64,000 nt of DNA from Oceanobacter kriegii DSM 6294. GTDB lineage: Bacteria; Pseudomonadota; Gammaproteobacteria; Pseudomonadales; Oceanobacteraceae. This document shows positions 11,431 through 19,832 of this stretch, in pieces (within the stretch, counting starts at the first letter, position 1; the number at the start of each line of letters is the position of its first letter). The stretch is taken from positions 180,534 through 244,533 of the forward strand of contig NZ_AUGV01000007.1 of the NCBI RefSeq assembly GCF_000422845.1. Direction: 5' to 3'. A program made the position numbers and the translations under genes. The notes under the pieces were generated by a model that did no database searches, had not been told where the DNA came from, and worked only from the letters and a program-made list of their open reading frames with translations.

Positions 11431-12252
11431 ATGACCACACAAGCCTTCGCAAACAGCAAACCCGCGATTTCCCTTGTTGTAATGACCGACCTCGACGGCA
11501 CCCTGCTGGACCACTACAACTACAGTACCCGCGCAGCCCGACCGGCGTTGAAACAACTGAAAGCACTGGGTGTGCCGGTACTGTTCAATACCAGTAAAAC
11601 CTGCGAAGAGGTGGCCGGATTACGTCACGACCTCGACAACCTCGACCCATTCGTATGCGAAAACGGCAGTGTGATTCACATTCCGAAAACCGATGGCGAG
11701 GGCTACAACAGCGAAATTCTGGGCACCAGTTACGTCGACATCCTCAAAGTACTCAGCCAGTTGCGTAAGGAAGGCCGCAAATTTCGTGGTTTTAACGACA
11801 TGCCCGCCTCTGAAGTGGCGGCGCTGACGGGCTTGTCACAGGAAAGCGCCTGGATGTCGAAGCAACGCGTCGCTTCTGAGCCACTGATCTGGAACGACAC
11901 CGAGCTGGCGCTGACAGCCTTCCGTAGCCAACTGGAACAAGCAGGCCTGCAACTGACCCAGGGCGGCCGTTTCTATCACGTAATGGGCCGCGCCGACAAA
12001 GCCACCGGTCTGGCCTTTGCACGGGACTTCTATCAACACTTGTGGGAACAACCGGTGAAGATTGCAGCACTCGGCGATGGCGAAAACGACCGCGCCATGC
12101 TCGAAGCCGCCGACTTCCCGATTGTCATTCCCGGCGAGAAACAAATCCTTGAATTATCCAACCCGGCTGCCGTGACGGCCCCTTCCAAGGGCCCGGCTGG
12201 CTGGAACCATTGCATGCTGGAATTGCTTGAACAACTACAACAAGGAGCCTGA
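11431..12252 (+). CDS. Mannosyl-/glucosyl-3-phosphoglycerate phosphatase (HAD-IIB)
   Basis: Removes phosphate from a hexosyl-3-phosphoglycerate to release the solute. HAD motif I is DLDGTLLD with nucleophile and acid Asp; motif II is LFNTSKT; motif III/IV is LGDGENDRAML. The cap domain is of the MPGP/YedP subfamily (FRGFNDMPASEVAALTGL, then RFYHVMGRADKATGLA). The start chosen is ATG after GAGAGGAAACACC, giving 273 residues; an upstream in-frame ATG overlaps the kinase gene end and lacks a ribosome site. It lies 2 bp upstream of the synthase gene. YedP-like enzymes accept mannosyl or glucosyl substrates, and the neighbouring synthase suggests the glucosyl form. Confidence 0.88.
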   Translation: MTTQAFANSKPAISLVVMTDLDGTLLDHYNYSTRAARPALKQLKALGVPVLFNTSKTCEEVAGLRHDLDNLDPFVCENGSVIHIPKTDGEGYNSEILGTSYVDILKVLSQLRKEGRKFRGFNDMPASEVAALTGLSQESAWMSKQRVASEPLIWNDTELALTAFRSQLEQAGLQLTQGGRFYHVMGRADKATGLAFARDFYQHLWEQPVKIAALGDGENDRAMLEAADFPIVIPGEKQILELSNPAAVTAPSKGPAGWNHCMLELLEQLQQGA

Positions 12253-12254
12253 AC

Positions 12255-13466
12255 ATGGCCGACTTTTACCAGAATGGTACGATCACCACCCTGCATAATC
12301 TGGTGGACCGTCCACTGGAAGACATGGAAAAAGAGCTGCTGAGTTTTTCCCGTACTCGCCCCATGTCACTGGTATTGCCTGCCCTCTATTCAGAATTTGA
12401 GGGCCCAGCCATGGGCAACATCATCAATGAACTGGCCGAAGTGCCCTATTTGAACGAAATTGTACTGGGCCTGGACCGTGCCACCGAAGCGGAATACCAA
12501 CACGTCCGCGACGAACTGAGCCGCCTGCCACAGCATCACCGTATTCTCTGGAACGACGGCCCTCGGCTGAAAAAAATCGATGCCATGTTGCAGGAAAAAG
12601 GTCTGGCACCGCGTGAAATGGGCAAAGGCCGCAACGTCTGGTACTGCTACGGCTACGTTTTGGCGTCTGGCCGTGCAGAGTCCGTTGCCCTGCATGACTG
12701 CGATATCGTCACCTACGACCGCAGCTTACTGGCACGACTGATTTACCCGGTTGCCAACCCGGGATTTAATTATGAGTTTGCCAAGGGCTATTACACCCGC
12801 ATTGCCGACGGCAAAATGAATGGCCGGGTCAGTCGTTTGCTGGTGACACCAATGATCCGGGCACTGAAAAAGGTGCTTGGCCACAAGGACTATCTGGATT
12901 TCCTCGACAGCTTCCGCTACCCGCTGTCCGGTGAATTCTCGATGCGCGTGGACGTACTGAACGACCTGCGCATCCCGAGCGACTGGGGTCTGGAAGTCGG
13001 CGTACTGTCGGAGATGAACCGCAACTACAGCACCAACCGTTTGTGTCAGGTTGATATTTGCGACAACTACGACCACAAGCACCAGCCGTTGTCAGCCGAA
13101 GATGCCGCCGCCGGTCTGTCGAAGATGAGCACCGACATCTGCAAGGCCATTTTCCGCAAGCTGGCGACTCAGGGCGAAGTGTTTACCAATGAAACCTTCC
13201 GCACCATCAAGGCGACCTACTTCCGCGTCGCGCTGGATTTTGTGGAAACCTACTACAACGATGCCCGCATGAACGGCCTGGTGCTGGATCGCCACAAGGA
13301 AGAAGCCGCGGTTGAACTGTTTGCAGAAAACATCATGCGCGCCGGTGAACACTTCCTGGAAAATCCGATGGAAACGCCATTTATCCCAAGCTGGAACCGG
13401 GTGATCTCGGCCGTGCCGGATATTCTGGACCGCATCTACGAAGCGGTTGAAGAAGATAACGCCTGA
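12255..13466 (+). CDS. gpgS: Glucosyl-3-phosphoglycerate synthase (GT81 family)
   Basis: Transfers glucose from a nucleotide sugar to 3-phosphoglycerate, the committed step of glucosylglycerate synthesis. The GT-A fold is evident: LVLPALYSEFEG at the N-terminus, the nucleotide-sugar/metal site in VALHDCDIVTYD (DxD type), and the family-specific blocks KGYYTRIADGKMNGRVSR and YPLSGEFSMRVDVL. Then follows WGLEVGVLSEM, the acceptor-side region of GpgS. Length 403 fits bacterial GpgS. The donor is UDP-, ADP- or GDP-glucose depending on the organism; galU downstream would make UDP-glucose. Third gene of the kinase-phosphatase-synthase operon, closed by a strong terminator. Confidence 0.9.
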   Translation: MADFYQNGTITTLHNLVDRPLEDMEKELLSFSRTRPMSLVLPALYSEFEGPAMGNIINELAEVPYLNEIVLGLDRATEAEYQHVRDELSRLPQHHRILWNDGPRLKKIDAMLQEKGLAPREMGKGRNVWYCYGYVLASGRAESVALHDCDIVTYDRSLLARLIYPVANPGFNYEFAKGYYTRIADGKMNGRVSRLLVTPMIRALKKVLGHKDYLDFLDSFRYPLSGEFSMRVDVLNDLRIPSDWGLEVGVLSEMNRNYSTNRLCQVDICDNYDHKHQPLSAEDAAAGLSKMSTDICKAIFRKLATQGEVFTNETFRTIKATYFRVALDFVETYYNDARMNGLVLDRHKEEAAVELFAENIMRAGEHFLENPMETPFIPSWNRVISAVPDILDRIYEAVEEDNA

Positions 13467-13488
13467 GGCTTTGTGCTCTAAACCAAAA

Positions 13489-13523
13489 CAAAAAACCGAT
13501 TCAGCGATGAATCGGTTTTTTTA
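13489..13523. terminator. Bidirectional terminator between gpgS and the GH13_18 gene
   Basis: The perfect stem AAAACCGATTCA / TGAATCGGTTTT with a 4-nt loop is flanked by A-rich sequence on the left and a T run on the right. It can end transcription of both convergent genes. Confidence 0.9.
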
Positions 13524-13555
13524 TTGCTCTTTAAAGGCTGGTTTTAGATAAAGAC

Positions 13556-15283
13556 TTATTTCGGATAAGTACTCAACCACATGGTTTGGTACGGCGCCAA
13601 CGACAAGGCGTCACACTGCTGCACGGTATCCGTCAGTAAGTCGGTCATGTCTTTCACCAGAAAACCCAGCGCCGCCAGCGGCAGCTCCAATTGACGATCT
13701 GTGACGTTACAGATGGCGTAGATCACCTGCCCTTTATCTTCACTGGTACGTTTCAGAATGAACACGTCCGAGTTGATTTTGATCACCTGCTGACGGGCAG
13801 ACGGATGGAATGCCGGCTGGCGACGGCGAATGGCGATCATCTCACGCAGTCGGTCAAACACTTCGCGCTGTGGCGATCCCGGCTTGTTCAACAGCTCATC
13901 CAGCTCTGGCTTATTCCAGATACGGCGGTTGATTGAGCGGGTACGGCCGGTTTGTTCAACGTGTGCCAGGTCGTTAGGGCTGGCTGTCAAACTGTGGATG
14001 TAAACCGCTGGAATCCCCTGCATGGCCAGCATGATGGCCTGCGAGCACAGGAAGCGATCAACCTGAAAATGGTCAGGCCCTCGACGGGTTCCCATACAGG
14101 CATCAAACAAGGCGATATTGATTTCATACGGGCTTTGGCTGCCGTCCGAGTTGGCTTTCATACTGACGAAGCCACCGAACTTGTGCATGCAATCAATCAG
14201 CTCCTGCACCTCGCGCTCCGGCAAAATGCCCTCGACTGGGCGTACGCCAATGCCATCGTGGGAAGCAGTAAAGTTCAGGTAGGTACAGTCCTTTGGCAAC
14301 GGCGGAATGCTCAGCACCCAATCCGACAAGAAGTCGGCCTTGCCGCGGTTCAGCGCATGCAGCACCAGCGGCGGCAGGCCAAACTGGTACACCATGTGGG
14401 CCTCATCCGAATCACCAAAGTAACTCAGGTTTTCTACCACCGGCACGTTGGTTTCGGTAATCAGTACCACCTCCGGCGCAACGGCGTCGGTGATATCCCG
14501 CATAAGCTTCACAAACTCATGAGTTTCGTCCAGATGAATGCAGTTGGTGCCAATTTGCTTCCACAAATAGGCAATGGCATCCAAACGGATAAATCGTGAG
14601 CCCTGTTCAATGTAGAACAGCACAATCGCCATCATTTCCAGCAACACCTTGGGGTTGCCGTAATTAAGGTCGATCTGATCTTCACTGAATGTCGCCCAGA
14701 CGTGACGCACCCCACGGTGCGTATGCACTGGCGTCAGCAGCGGCGTATTGCGCGGACGGGTAACCTGGCTGAGATCCTGCGACGGGTCCGCCTCAATAAA
14801 GAAATCGCTGTAGGGCTCGACATTGGCAACGTAATCCGAGAACCACAGGCTTTCGCGCGAGCAATGGTTCACCACCAGATCGGCCATCAGATCGAATTTT
14901 TCAGCGATGTGTGCAACATCCTCCCAGCTACCCCACTCCGGGTGTACCTGACGGTAGTCGATAACGGAAAAACCATCGTCCGAGCTGTAAGGAAAGAACG
15001 GCAGCAAGTGCACCGAGTTCAAGGTATCCGCCAGGTGCTCGCGGAGGAAATTAGCCAAAGTACGAAATGGCACTTCACCCGGTGCCTGAATGCTATTGCC
15101 GTAGGTGATCAGGATGACATCCTGCTCATCCCAACGCTGTTTGCGCGGTTCCTTGGCCTGACGGGTTTCCGAGAATTTCTGACACAGCCGGACGAGGTCA
15201 CAGGCCACGCTGTCTGCCAGGATGTCGTTTTTGTAGATTCGGTTAAGGCGAGCCTGAAGTTTGCTTTTCAGTTCGGTCGACAT
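13556..15283 (-). CDS. GH13_18 phosphorylase, probable glucosylglycerate phosphorylase
   Basis: Phosphorolytic GH13 enzyme related to sucrose phosphorylase and to the YcjM-type glucosylglycerate phosphorylases. At 575 residues it has nucleophile D235 (RFIRLDAIAYLWK), acid/base E277 (LITETNVP) and the third carboxylate D343 (TASHDGIGVRP). The GH13_18 layout is clear: an LPFFPYSSDDGFSVIDY block near residue 93, DLVVNHCSRESLWF, and FSEDQIDLNYGNP. It lies convergent with the glycerate kinase/phosphatase/synthase operon. The likely reaction is glucosylglycerate plus phosphate to glucose-1-phosphate plus D-glycerate. Sucrose or glucosylglycerol phosphorolysis is the alternative. Specificity rests on family similarity and context. 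Confidence 0.85.
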   Translation of the reverse strand: MSTELKSKLQARLNRIYKNDILADSVACDLVRLCQKFSETRQAKEPRKQRWDEQDVILITYGNSIQAPGEVPFRTLANFLREHLADTLNSVHLLPFFPYSSDDGFSVIDYRQVHPEWGSWEDVAHIAEKFDLMADLVVNHCSRESLWFSDYVANVEPYSDFFIEADPSQDLSQVTRPRNTPLLTPVHTHRGVRHVWATFSEDQIDLNYGNPKVLLEMMAIVLFYIEQGSRFIRLDAIAYLWKQIGTNCIHLDETHEFVKLMRDITDAVAPEVVLITETNVPVVENLSYFGDSDEAHMVYQFGLPPLVLHALNRGKADFLSDWVLSIPPLPKDCTYLNFTASHDGIGVRPVEGILPEREVQELIDCMHKFGGFVSMKANSDGSQSPYEINIALFDACMGTRRGPDHFQVDRFLCSQAIMLAMQGIPAVYIHSLTASPNDLAHVEQTGRTRSINRRIWNKPELDELLNKPGSPQREVFDRLREMIAIRRRQPAFHPSARQQVIKINSDVFILKRTSEDKGQVIYAICNVTDRQLELPLAALGFLVKDMTDLLTDTVQQCDALSLAPYQTMWLSTYPK

Positions 15284-15602
15284 GAAAAAAAGTCCTGCCC
15301 TGGTTGCAAAAAATGGGTAACTGAAGGGGACACTCTATGGAGTCCCTCAAGGAGCCTTTTAGAACCCTCTGCTTTACCCGGTGCCAATTCCGTGCCGGTT
15401 CCTGCATACCGACAATGCCGTATGGAGATTCGGGGCTTTTTGTTCAATTGCTGTTCAGTGTCTGATCAGTATTCAGTAGATTTACTCTGCCAACGAAAAC
15501 CCATTGGGCCCGCAAACTAAAACCACATTGAAAACTGTGCTCTGAAACGGGCATCAATCTGCCAAACAACAAGTAATGCACCACAAAAGTGCAGAAAGCC
15601 GC
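15284..15602. other. Intergenic region upstream of the GH13_18 phosphorylase
   Basis: About 320 bp. It must carry the minus-strand promoter of the phosphorylase gene and the 3' end of the pgl transcript. I see no gene, clear hexamer pair or hairpin with a T run in it. Confidence 0.4.
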
Positions 15603-16304
15603 TTATACCGTTCTGTAAATACTTAATGGCACCTGCGACTGCACCAGTACGGTTCGCACAGGCATCGCCGCTATGTTCTGGCTTTCACTGGCATCACAGG
15701 CTTGCTCGAACACGGCGTTCTTCTCAGCCCCTTCGAAATGCAAAAACAACCGCTGGCATTGGCTCAGCATAGCCCAAGTCAGCGTGATTCTCGGGATTTC
15801 GATCGAGCGGTCGACCACCGGACAACTCCAGGCACTGGCCGACTCGTTCAAACACTTATCCAGCGCTTTCGAGTACGGAAACCACGAAGCCGTGTGTCCG
15901 TCCGTGCCCATACCAAGTACAGCGACGTCCAACCGGCTAATTTGCTCATGCAGCCGGTTTTCACATTCCATAAACCCATCGACCGGTGATTCTGCTGCCG
16001 TTTTCAGCGGCAGAAAGTAAGCGGCTTCGGCACGGGATTTCAGCAGGTGACGTTTCACCAGCGCAGCGTTACTGGCCTCGTTGCGCTCATCCACCCAGCG
16101 GTCATCGACCAAGGTAATCAGCACTTTTGACCATTTGATGTCCTGTTCGCTCAGCAACTCAAAGAATCGCTTTGGCGTACTGCCGCCGCTGACCGCCAGA
16201 CAGGCACGGCCCTTTTCCGCAATGCGCTCTGCCAACTGGTCCGCCACGGCTTCGGCCAACTGCCTTGCCAGAATTTCACTGGAATCGTATCGGTTGTCGC
16301 TCAT
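15603..16304 (-). CDS. pgl: 6-phosphogluconolactonase
   Basis: Hydrolyses 6-phosphogluconolactone to 6-phosphogluconate. Family motifs are LAVSGGSTPKRFFELL near residue 40, ITLVDDRWVDERNEASN near 64, and VLGMGTDGHTASWFP near 130. At 233 residues it has the usual length of the DevB/NagB-like type. It is the second gene of the zwf-pgl operon (31-bp spacing). Downstream lies the glucosylglycerate block, whose glucose-1-phosphate could enter this route through glucose-6-phosphate. Confidence 0.95.
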   Translation of the reverse strand: MSDNRYDSSEILARQLAEAVADQLAERIAEKGRACLAVSGGSTPKRFFELLSEQDIKWSKVLITLVDDRWVDERNEASNAALVKRHLLKSRAEAAYFLPLKTAAESPVDGFMECENRLHEQISRLDVAVLGMGTDGHTASWFPYSKALDKCLNESASAWSCPVVDRSIEIPRITLTWAMLSQCQRLFLHFEGAEKNAVFEQACDASESQNIAAMPVRTVLVQSQVPLSIYRTV

Positions 16305-16334
16305 AGGTTCCTCCGCTGTGCTCGGTATCGGACG

Positions 16335-17792
16335 TCAGCTGTTTTCAACCCACAAACGCCCATCTCTGGCCAGAAGCAAAGTCGATGCCGCCGGGCCATA
16401 GCTACCAGAGGTATAGGGCTCCGGACGCAAATCCACTTCCTGCCAATGGCTGATAATAGGATCGATCCAGCGCCAGGCTTCCATCAGCTCGTCGTCACGA
16501 ACAAACAAGGTGGCATTACCGCACAACGCGTCGAACAATAGTCGCTCGTAGGCTTCGGGGACCCGGGCCTTGCGGTGATTCGCCGGGTTCAGGCTCAGGT
16601 TCATCGGCCGCACACTCATTCCCGGTCCGACCCGTTTCTCACACAGCATTAACCGAACACCTTCGTCTGGCTGGAGGCGGAACACCAGTTTGTTGGCCAT
16701 GGTGTTCTTGTGCTGGAGCGGGAAAATCGAATGAGGGATTTCCTTGAAGCTGACGACAATTTCGGTCGCACGCTCCGCCATACGCTTGCCCGTGCGCAAA
16801 TAAAACGGCACGCCTGCCCAGCGCCAGTTATCAATCTCGACCTTGGCCGCAACAAAGGTTTCCGTGTTGCTCTTGTGGTGAACGCCCGGCTCATCCCGGT
16901 ATGGCGGCACAGGTGCACCATCTGAGACACCGGCGTCGTACTGCCCCCGTACCACGTTACGATTGATGGCCTCACCGACGATTGGCTTCAGTGCCCGCAA
17001 TACCTTGACCTTTTCATCACGAACCGCATCAGTTTCCAGTTTCGACGGCGGTTCCATGGCAACGATACACAGCAGCTGCAACAGGTGGTTCTGGAACATG
17101 TCACGCATGGCCCCCACTTGCTCGTAAAAACCTGCCCGCTTTTCTACACCAATGGATTCTCCAATGGTGATTTCAATATGGTCGATGTAGTGCTGATTCC
17201 ACTGGCTTTCAAACAGGGAATTGGCAAACCGCAGCACCAGCAGGTTTTGCACGGTTTCTTTGCCCAGATAATGATCGATGCGGTAAATCTGACGCTCTTC
17301 AAAGAAACGCGCAACGTCGTTATTAATGGCTAAAGCCGATTCCAGATCGTGGCCGATTGGTTTTTCGAGCACCACTTTGGTGCTTTTTCCGATCAAATTG
17401 GCATTGGAAAGCCCCTGACAGATGGGCGTAAACAAATCCGAACCTGTTGCCAAATACACCACCCGGTTGACATCGTCGTCAGAGAGCAAGCCCGCCAGTG
17501 CGCCATAACCGTCGACATCACTGGCGTCGAGGGTGGCCGGTGCCAGAAATTCAGAAAAGCCCTGCCATTGGGCTTCTTCGAGGTATTCCGTTGCAACGTG
17601 GGTTTTCAGTGCCGCCAGCACAGTATCCAGAAATGCCTGCTGCTCCAGAGGCTGGCGCGTGACACAAAGAATTTTGCCCGCTGGCAGGCGGCCATCGCGA
17701 TACAGCAGGTACAGGGCTGGCAGCAGCTTACGCTGGGCCAAATCTCCCATACCACCAAAGATGACCAGTTCGTATGGGGCTTCAATCTGCAT
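16335..17792 (-). CDS. zwf: Glucose-6-phosphate 1-dehydrogenase
   Basis: Oxidises glucose-6-phosphate to 6-phosphogluconolactone with NAD(P)+. The coenzyme motif is GGMGDLAQRKL at residues 13-23, where the family usually has GASGDLAxRKL, so Ala-Ser is replaced by Gly-Met. The substrate motif RIDHYLGKE is at residues 171-179, and VVLEKPIGHDL and FYLRTGKRM are also conserved. At 485 residues it is full length. First gene of zwf-pgl, divergent from galU with a 390-bp shared upstream region. No edd/eda or HexR gene is present, so Entner-Doudoroff genes would have to be elsewhere. Confidence 0.97.
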   Translation of the reverse strand: MQIEAPYELVIFGGMGDLAQRKLLPALYLLYRDGRLPAGKILCVTRQPLEQQAFLDTVLAALKTHVATEYLEEAQWQGFSEFLAPATLDASDVDGYGALAGLLSDDDVNRVVYLATGSDLFTPICQGLSNANLIGKSTKVVLEKPIGHDLESALAINNDVARFFEERQIYRIDHYLGKETVQNLLVLRFANSLFESQWNQHYIDHIEITIGESIGVEKRAGFYEQVGAMRDMFQNHLLQLLCIVAMEPPSKLETDAVRDEKVKVLRALKPIVGEAINRNVVRGQYDAGVSDGAPVPPYRDEPGVHHKSNTETFVAAKVEIDNWRWAGVPFYLRTGKRMAERATEIVVSFKEIPHSIFPLQHKNTMANKLVFRLQPDEGVRLMLCEKRVGPGMSVRPMNLSLNPANHRKARVPEAYERLLFDALCGNATLFVRDDELMEAWRWIDPIISHWQEVDLRPEPYTSGSYGPAASTLLLARDGRLWVENS

Positions 17793-18183
17793 AGTTATCT
17801 CCCGATGATTGTTCGTTTGAGCAGCGCCATGGACCTGCTAAGTGATCCATACTCTTTAGTATAGAAACCTAATGGTCGATATCTGACAACGAGTCGCAAT
17901 CAAGTTTGACCAATCTGAACACTTTCAGTGCAACCAGCAGGCTCGAGTAGCCAAATAAAAATATCTCAAGGGACTATTTTTAAATCCTTACAAAACTTGG
18001 GCATGACACCTGCATCGTCAAACCTGCATAATCCTTTGCCACACGAAGTGTAAGTTTGTGTTTTCCAAACAGGTACTTTTGGGACATTGCGCATCTGACG
18101 CAACGGATCGTCTCAAAGTTGACACAAATATTGCCTAGTGTTTTGGAAAACAAGTATCGATGACGACAGAAGGATCGACCCCC
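17793..18183. other. Divergent promoter region of zwf and galU
   Basis: No gene is seen. A TTGACA hexamer at 18119-18124 points toward galU, but no good -10 box lies at the right distance. The related sequences GTTTTCCAAAC (about 18059) and GTTTTGGAAAAC (about 18140) form an imperfect inverted pair about 80 bp apart and may be operator halves. Confidence 0.4.
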
Positions 18184-19017
18184 ATGGTTCGTAAATGTTT
18201 ATTTCCCGTTGCCGGCTACGGCACCCGCTTCCTGCCTGCCACCAAGGCCATGCCAAAAGAAATGCTGCCAGTGGTAAACAAGCCTCTGGTGCAGTACGGC
18301 GTTGAAGAAGCCAGCGAAGCTGGTATGAAGTTTATGGGTTTCATCACCGGTCGTGGTAAGCGCGCTATCGCCGACCACTTTGACATCAGCTACGAGCTGG
18401 AAAACGAAATTCGCGGTAGCAGCAAGGAAGGCCTGATTCTGCCAATCCGCAAACTGATGGAAGAAAACGACTTCGCGTACACCCGTCAGAACGAAATGAA
18501 AGGTCTGGGCCACGCAGTACAGTGCGGCCAATACCTGATGGGCGATGAGCCATTCGGCATGATTCTGGCCGATGACCTCTGTGTTGCCGACGAAGGTGAT
18601 ATCGGCGTGATGGCACAGATGGCACAGATTCACGAAAAGTACGGCTGCTCTGTGGTTGCCGTTCAGGAAGTTCCTGAAGACAACATTCACAAATACGGCG
18701 TGATCGCTGGTGAAGAAATCGAGCCAGGCGTGTTCCGTGTTAACAACATGGTTGAAAAACCAGCCAAAGAAGATGCGCCAAGCAACCTGGCCATCATCGG
18801 TCGTTACATCCTGACTCCGGACATCTTCGCCAAAATCGAGGAAACCGGTGCTGGCATCAATGGTGAAATCCAGATCACCGACGCTCTGTTGAAGCAAGCT
18901 CAGGAAGGCAACGTGATCGCGTACAAATTCCGCGGCCGTCGTTTTGACTGTGGCAGCATCGAAGGCTTCGTAGAAGCCACCAACTACGTTTACGAAAACA
19001 TCTTCAAGAAAGCGTAA
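18184..19017 (+). CDS. galU: UTP-glucose-1-phosphate uridylyltransferase
   Basis: Makes UDP-glucose from UTP and glucose-1-phosphate. The start MVRKCLFPVAGYGTRFLP aligns with the usual GalU N-terminus and follows AGAAGGA; an ATG eight codons upstream lacks a ribosome site. The nucleotide-binding loop is GYGTRFLPATKAMPKEML, the acidic site is GMILADDLC, and VEKPAKEDAPSNLAIIGRY and RRFDCGSIEGF are conserved. At 277 residues it is normal. The product can feed glycan synthesis and the nearby glucosyl-3-phosphoglycerate synthase, and the substrate is also the expected product of the GH13_18 phosphorylase. Confidence 0.97.
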   Translation: MVRKCLFPVAGYGTRFLPATKAMPKEMLPVVNKPLVQYGVEEASEAGMKFMGFITGRGKRAIADHFDISYELENEIRGSSKEGLILPIRKLMEENDFAYTRQNEMKGLGHAVQCGQYLMGDEPFGMILADDLCVADEGDIGVMAQMAQIHEKYGCSVVAVQEVPEDNIHKYGVIAGEEIEPGVFRVNNMVEKPAKEDAPSNLAIIGRYILTPDIFAKIEETGAGINGEIQITDALLKQAQEGNVIAYKFRGRRFDCGSIEGFVEATNYVYENIFKKA

Positions 19018-19021
19018 GCGT

Positions 19022-19058
19022 CGTTTTTGCCCCTGCATCGCGCAGGGGCAAAAAAATC
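19022..19058 (+). terminator. Terminator after galU
   Basis: The stem TTTGCCCCTGC / GCAGGGGCAAA with loop ATCGC lies directly behind the galU stop. It is A-rich after the stem on the plus strand and T-rich on the minus strand. It looks strong by stem length, though the T tract favours the minus direction. Confidence 0.75.
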
Positions 19059-19080
19059 TTAAAAAACAACAACTTTAGTG

Positions 19081-19109
19081 TTGACAGCATAACTCCCCAG
19101 CCGTAATAT
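19081..19109 (+). promoter_or_regulatory. Sigma-70 promoter of the tRNA-Asn/Pro pair
   Basis: TTGACA and TAATAT are separated by exactly 17 bp, about 27 bp upstream of the mature tRNA-Asn. The GC-rich CGCCCCG that follows the -10 box is typical of stringently controlled tRNA promoters. Confidence 0.75.
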
Positions 19110-19135
19110 GCGCCCCGTCGTTGAGAGACAGACAT

Positions 19136-19211
19136 TCCCCGATAGCTCAGTCGGTAGAGCAGTAGACTGTTAATCTATTGGTCGCTGGTTCAAGTCCAGC
19201 TCGGGGAGCCA
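19136..19211 (+). tRNA. tRNA-Asn (GTT)
   Basis: A 76-nt cloverleaf with a 7-bp acceptor (TCCCCGA against TCGGGGA), D arm GCTCAGTCGGTAGAGC, anticodon loop CTGTTAA with anticodon GTT, T arm with TTCAAGT, and an encoded CCA end. Confidence 0.97.
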
Positions 19212-19231
19212 CTCTTCTTTCAGCAATAGTT

Positions 19232-19308
19232 CGGGGTATAGCGCAGTCTGGTAGCGCGCCTGGTTTGGGACCAGGATGTCGGGAGTTCGAATCTCTCTAC
19301 CCCGACCA
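19232..19308 (+). tRNA. tRNA-Pro (TGG)
   Basis: A 77-nt cloverleaf with acceptor CGGGGTA against TACCCCG, anticodon stem CCTGG/CCAGG with loop TTTGGGA giving anticodon TGG, T loop TTCGAAT, and an encoded CCA. It lies 20 bp after tRNA-Asn and is probably co-transcribed from the same promoter. Confidence 0.97.
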
Positions 19309-19470
19309 ACATTTCTTACGACCGTCCGGTCAAACCTTTCTCTCGTTAGTTTTATTGATCTGCATTTGTGTTTAGAAGTGCCAGTTGTAACAAACCCACC
19401 TTCTTAATCGTCTCATTTTGCTATAGCCTGTTTACCAAATTCACTACCTAGCTAGCTGTATTGGTGAACC

Positions 19471-19737
19471 ATGACTCAACTTGCCAAATCTGTTCAATTC
19501 CCTGTGCCCTGCCCCGACTGCGACGCCAACACTGCCTTTTCCTTGGCAAAACTGTCCGAACAGCCCAACGTGACCTGTCGCCACTGCAATAAAGCATTTG
19601 AGATATCCGACTTTATGAAACGCAGAGTCAGCAGAACACTCAGGGACATCGAAGGGTACATTGACACACCTGCGACGCAGGAAGATCCGCAAGAAGACGA
19701 AAGCAGCTCAGAATTGGAAGCAGAGGCCAGGGCCTGA
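19471..19737 (+). CDS. Small zinc-ribbon-like protein
   Basis: An 88-residue protein with two cysteine pairs, CPDC (residues 14-17) and CRHC (residues 36-39), in the spacing of a zinc ribbon. A basic segment (MKRRVSRTLRDIEGY) and an acidic tail rich in Glu, Asp and Ser follow. No enzyme domain is seen, and I do not recognise a named family. It could be a nucleic-acid- or protein-binding adaptor. It stands alone between the tRNA pair and the convergent FKBP gene. The paired cysteines and the abrupt acidic tail argue that the frame is genuinely translated. The ribosome site is weak (GGTGAACC). Confidence 0.7.
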   Translation: MTQLAKSVQFPVPCPDCDANTAFSLAKLSEQPNVTCRHCNKAFEISDFMKRRVSRTLRDIEGYIDTPATQEDPQEDESSSELEAEARA

Positions 19738-19792
19738 TTAATCCAGCCCCCTGCCAGATAAGTCGCACAGCCAACAGCCAAATAGCAGACAT

Positions 19793-19822
19793 AAAAAAAC
19801 CCGCTTTCGCGGGTTTTTTTAT
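19793..19822. terminator. Bidirectional terminator between the zinc-ribbon gene and the FKBP gene
   Basis: The stem AAACCCGC / GCGGGTTT with loop TTTC is flanked by A and T runs on its two sides. It can serve both convergent genes. Confidence 0.88.
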
Positions 19823-19832
19823 TGGCTCTGGA

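Noticed and set aside
13952..15520. Plus-strand open frames opposite the GH13_18 phosphorylase
   Set aside because: The catalytic residues and full domain order are on the minus strand; the opposite frames show no domain.
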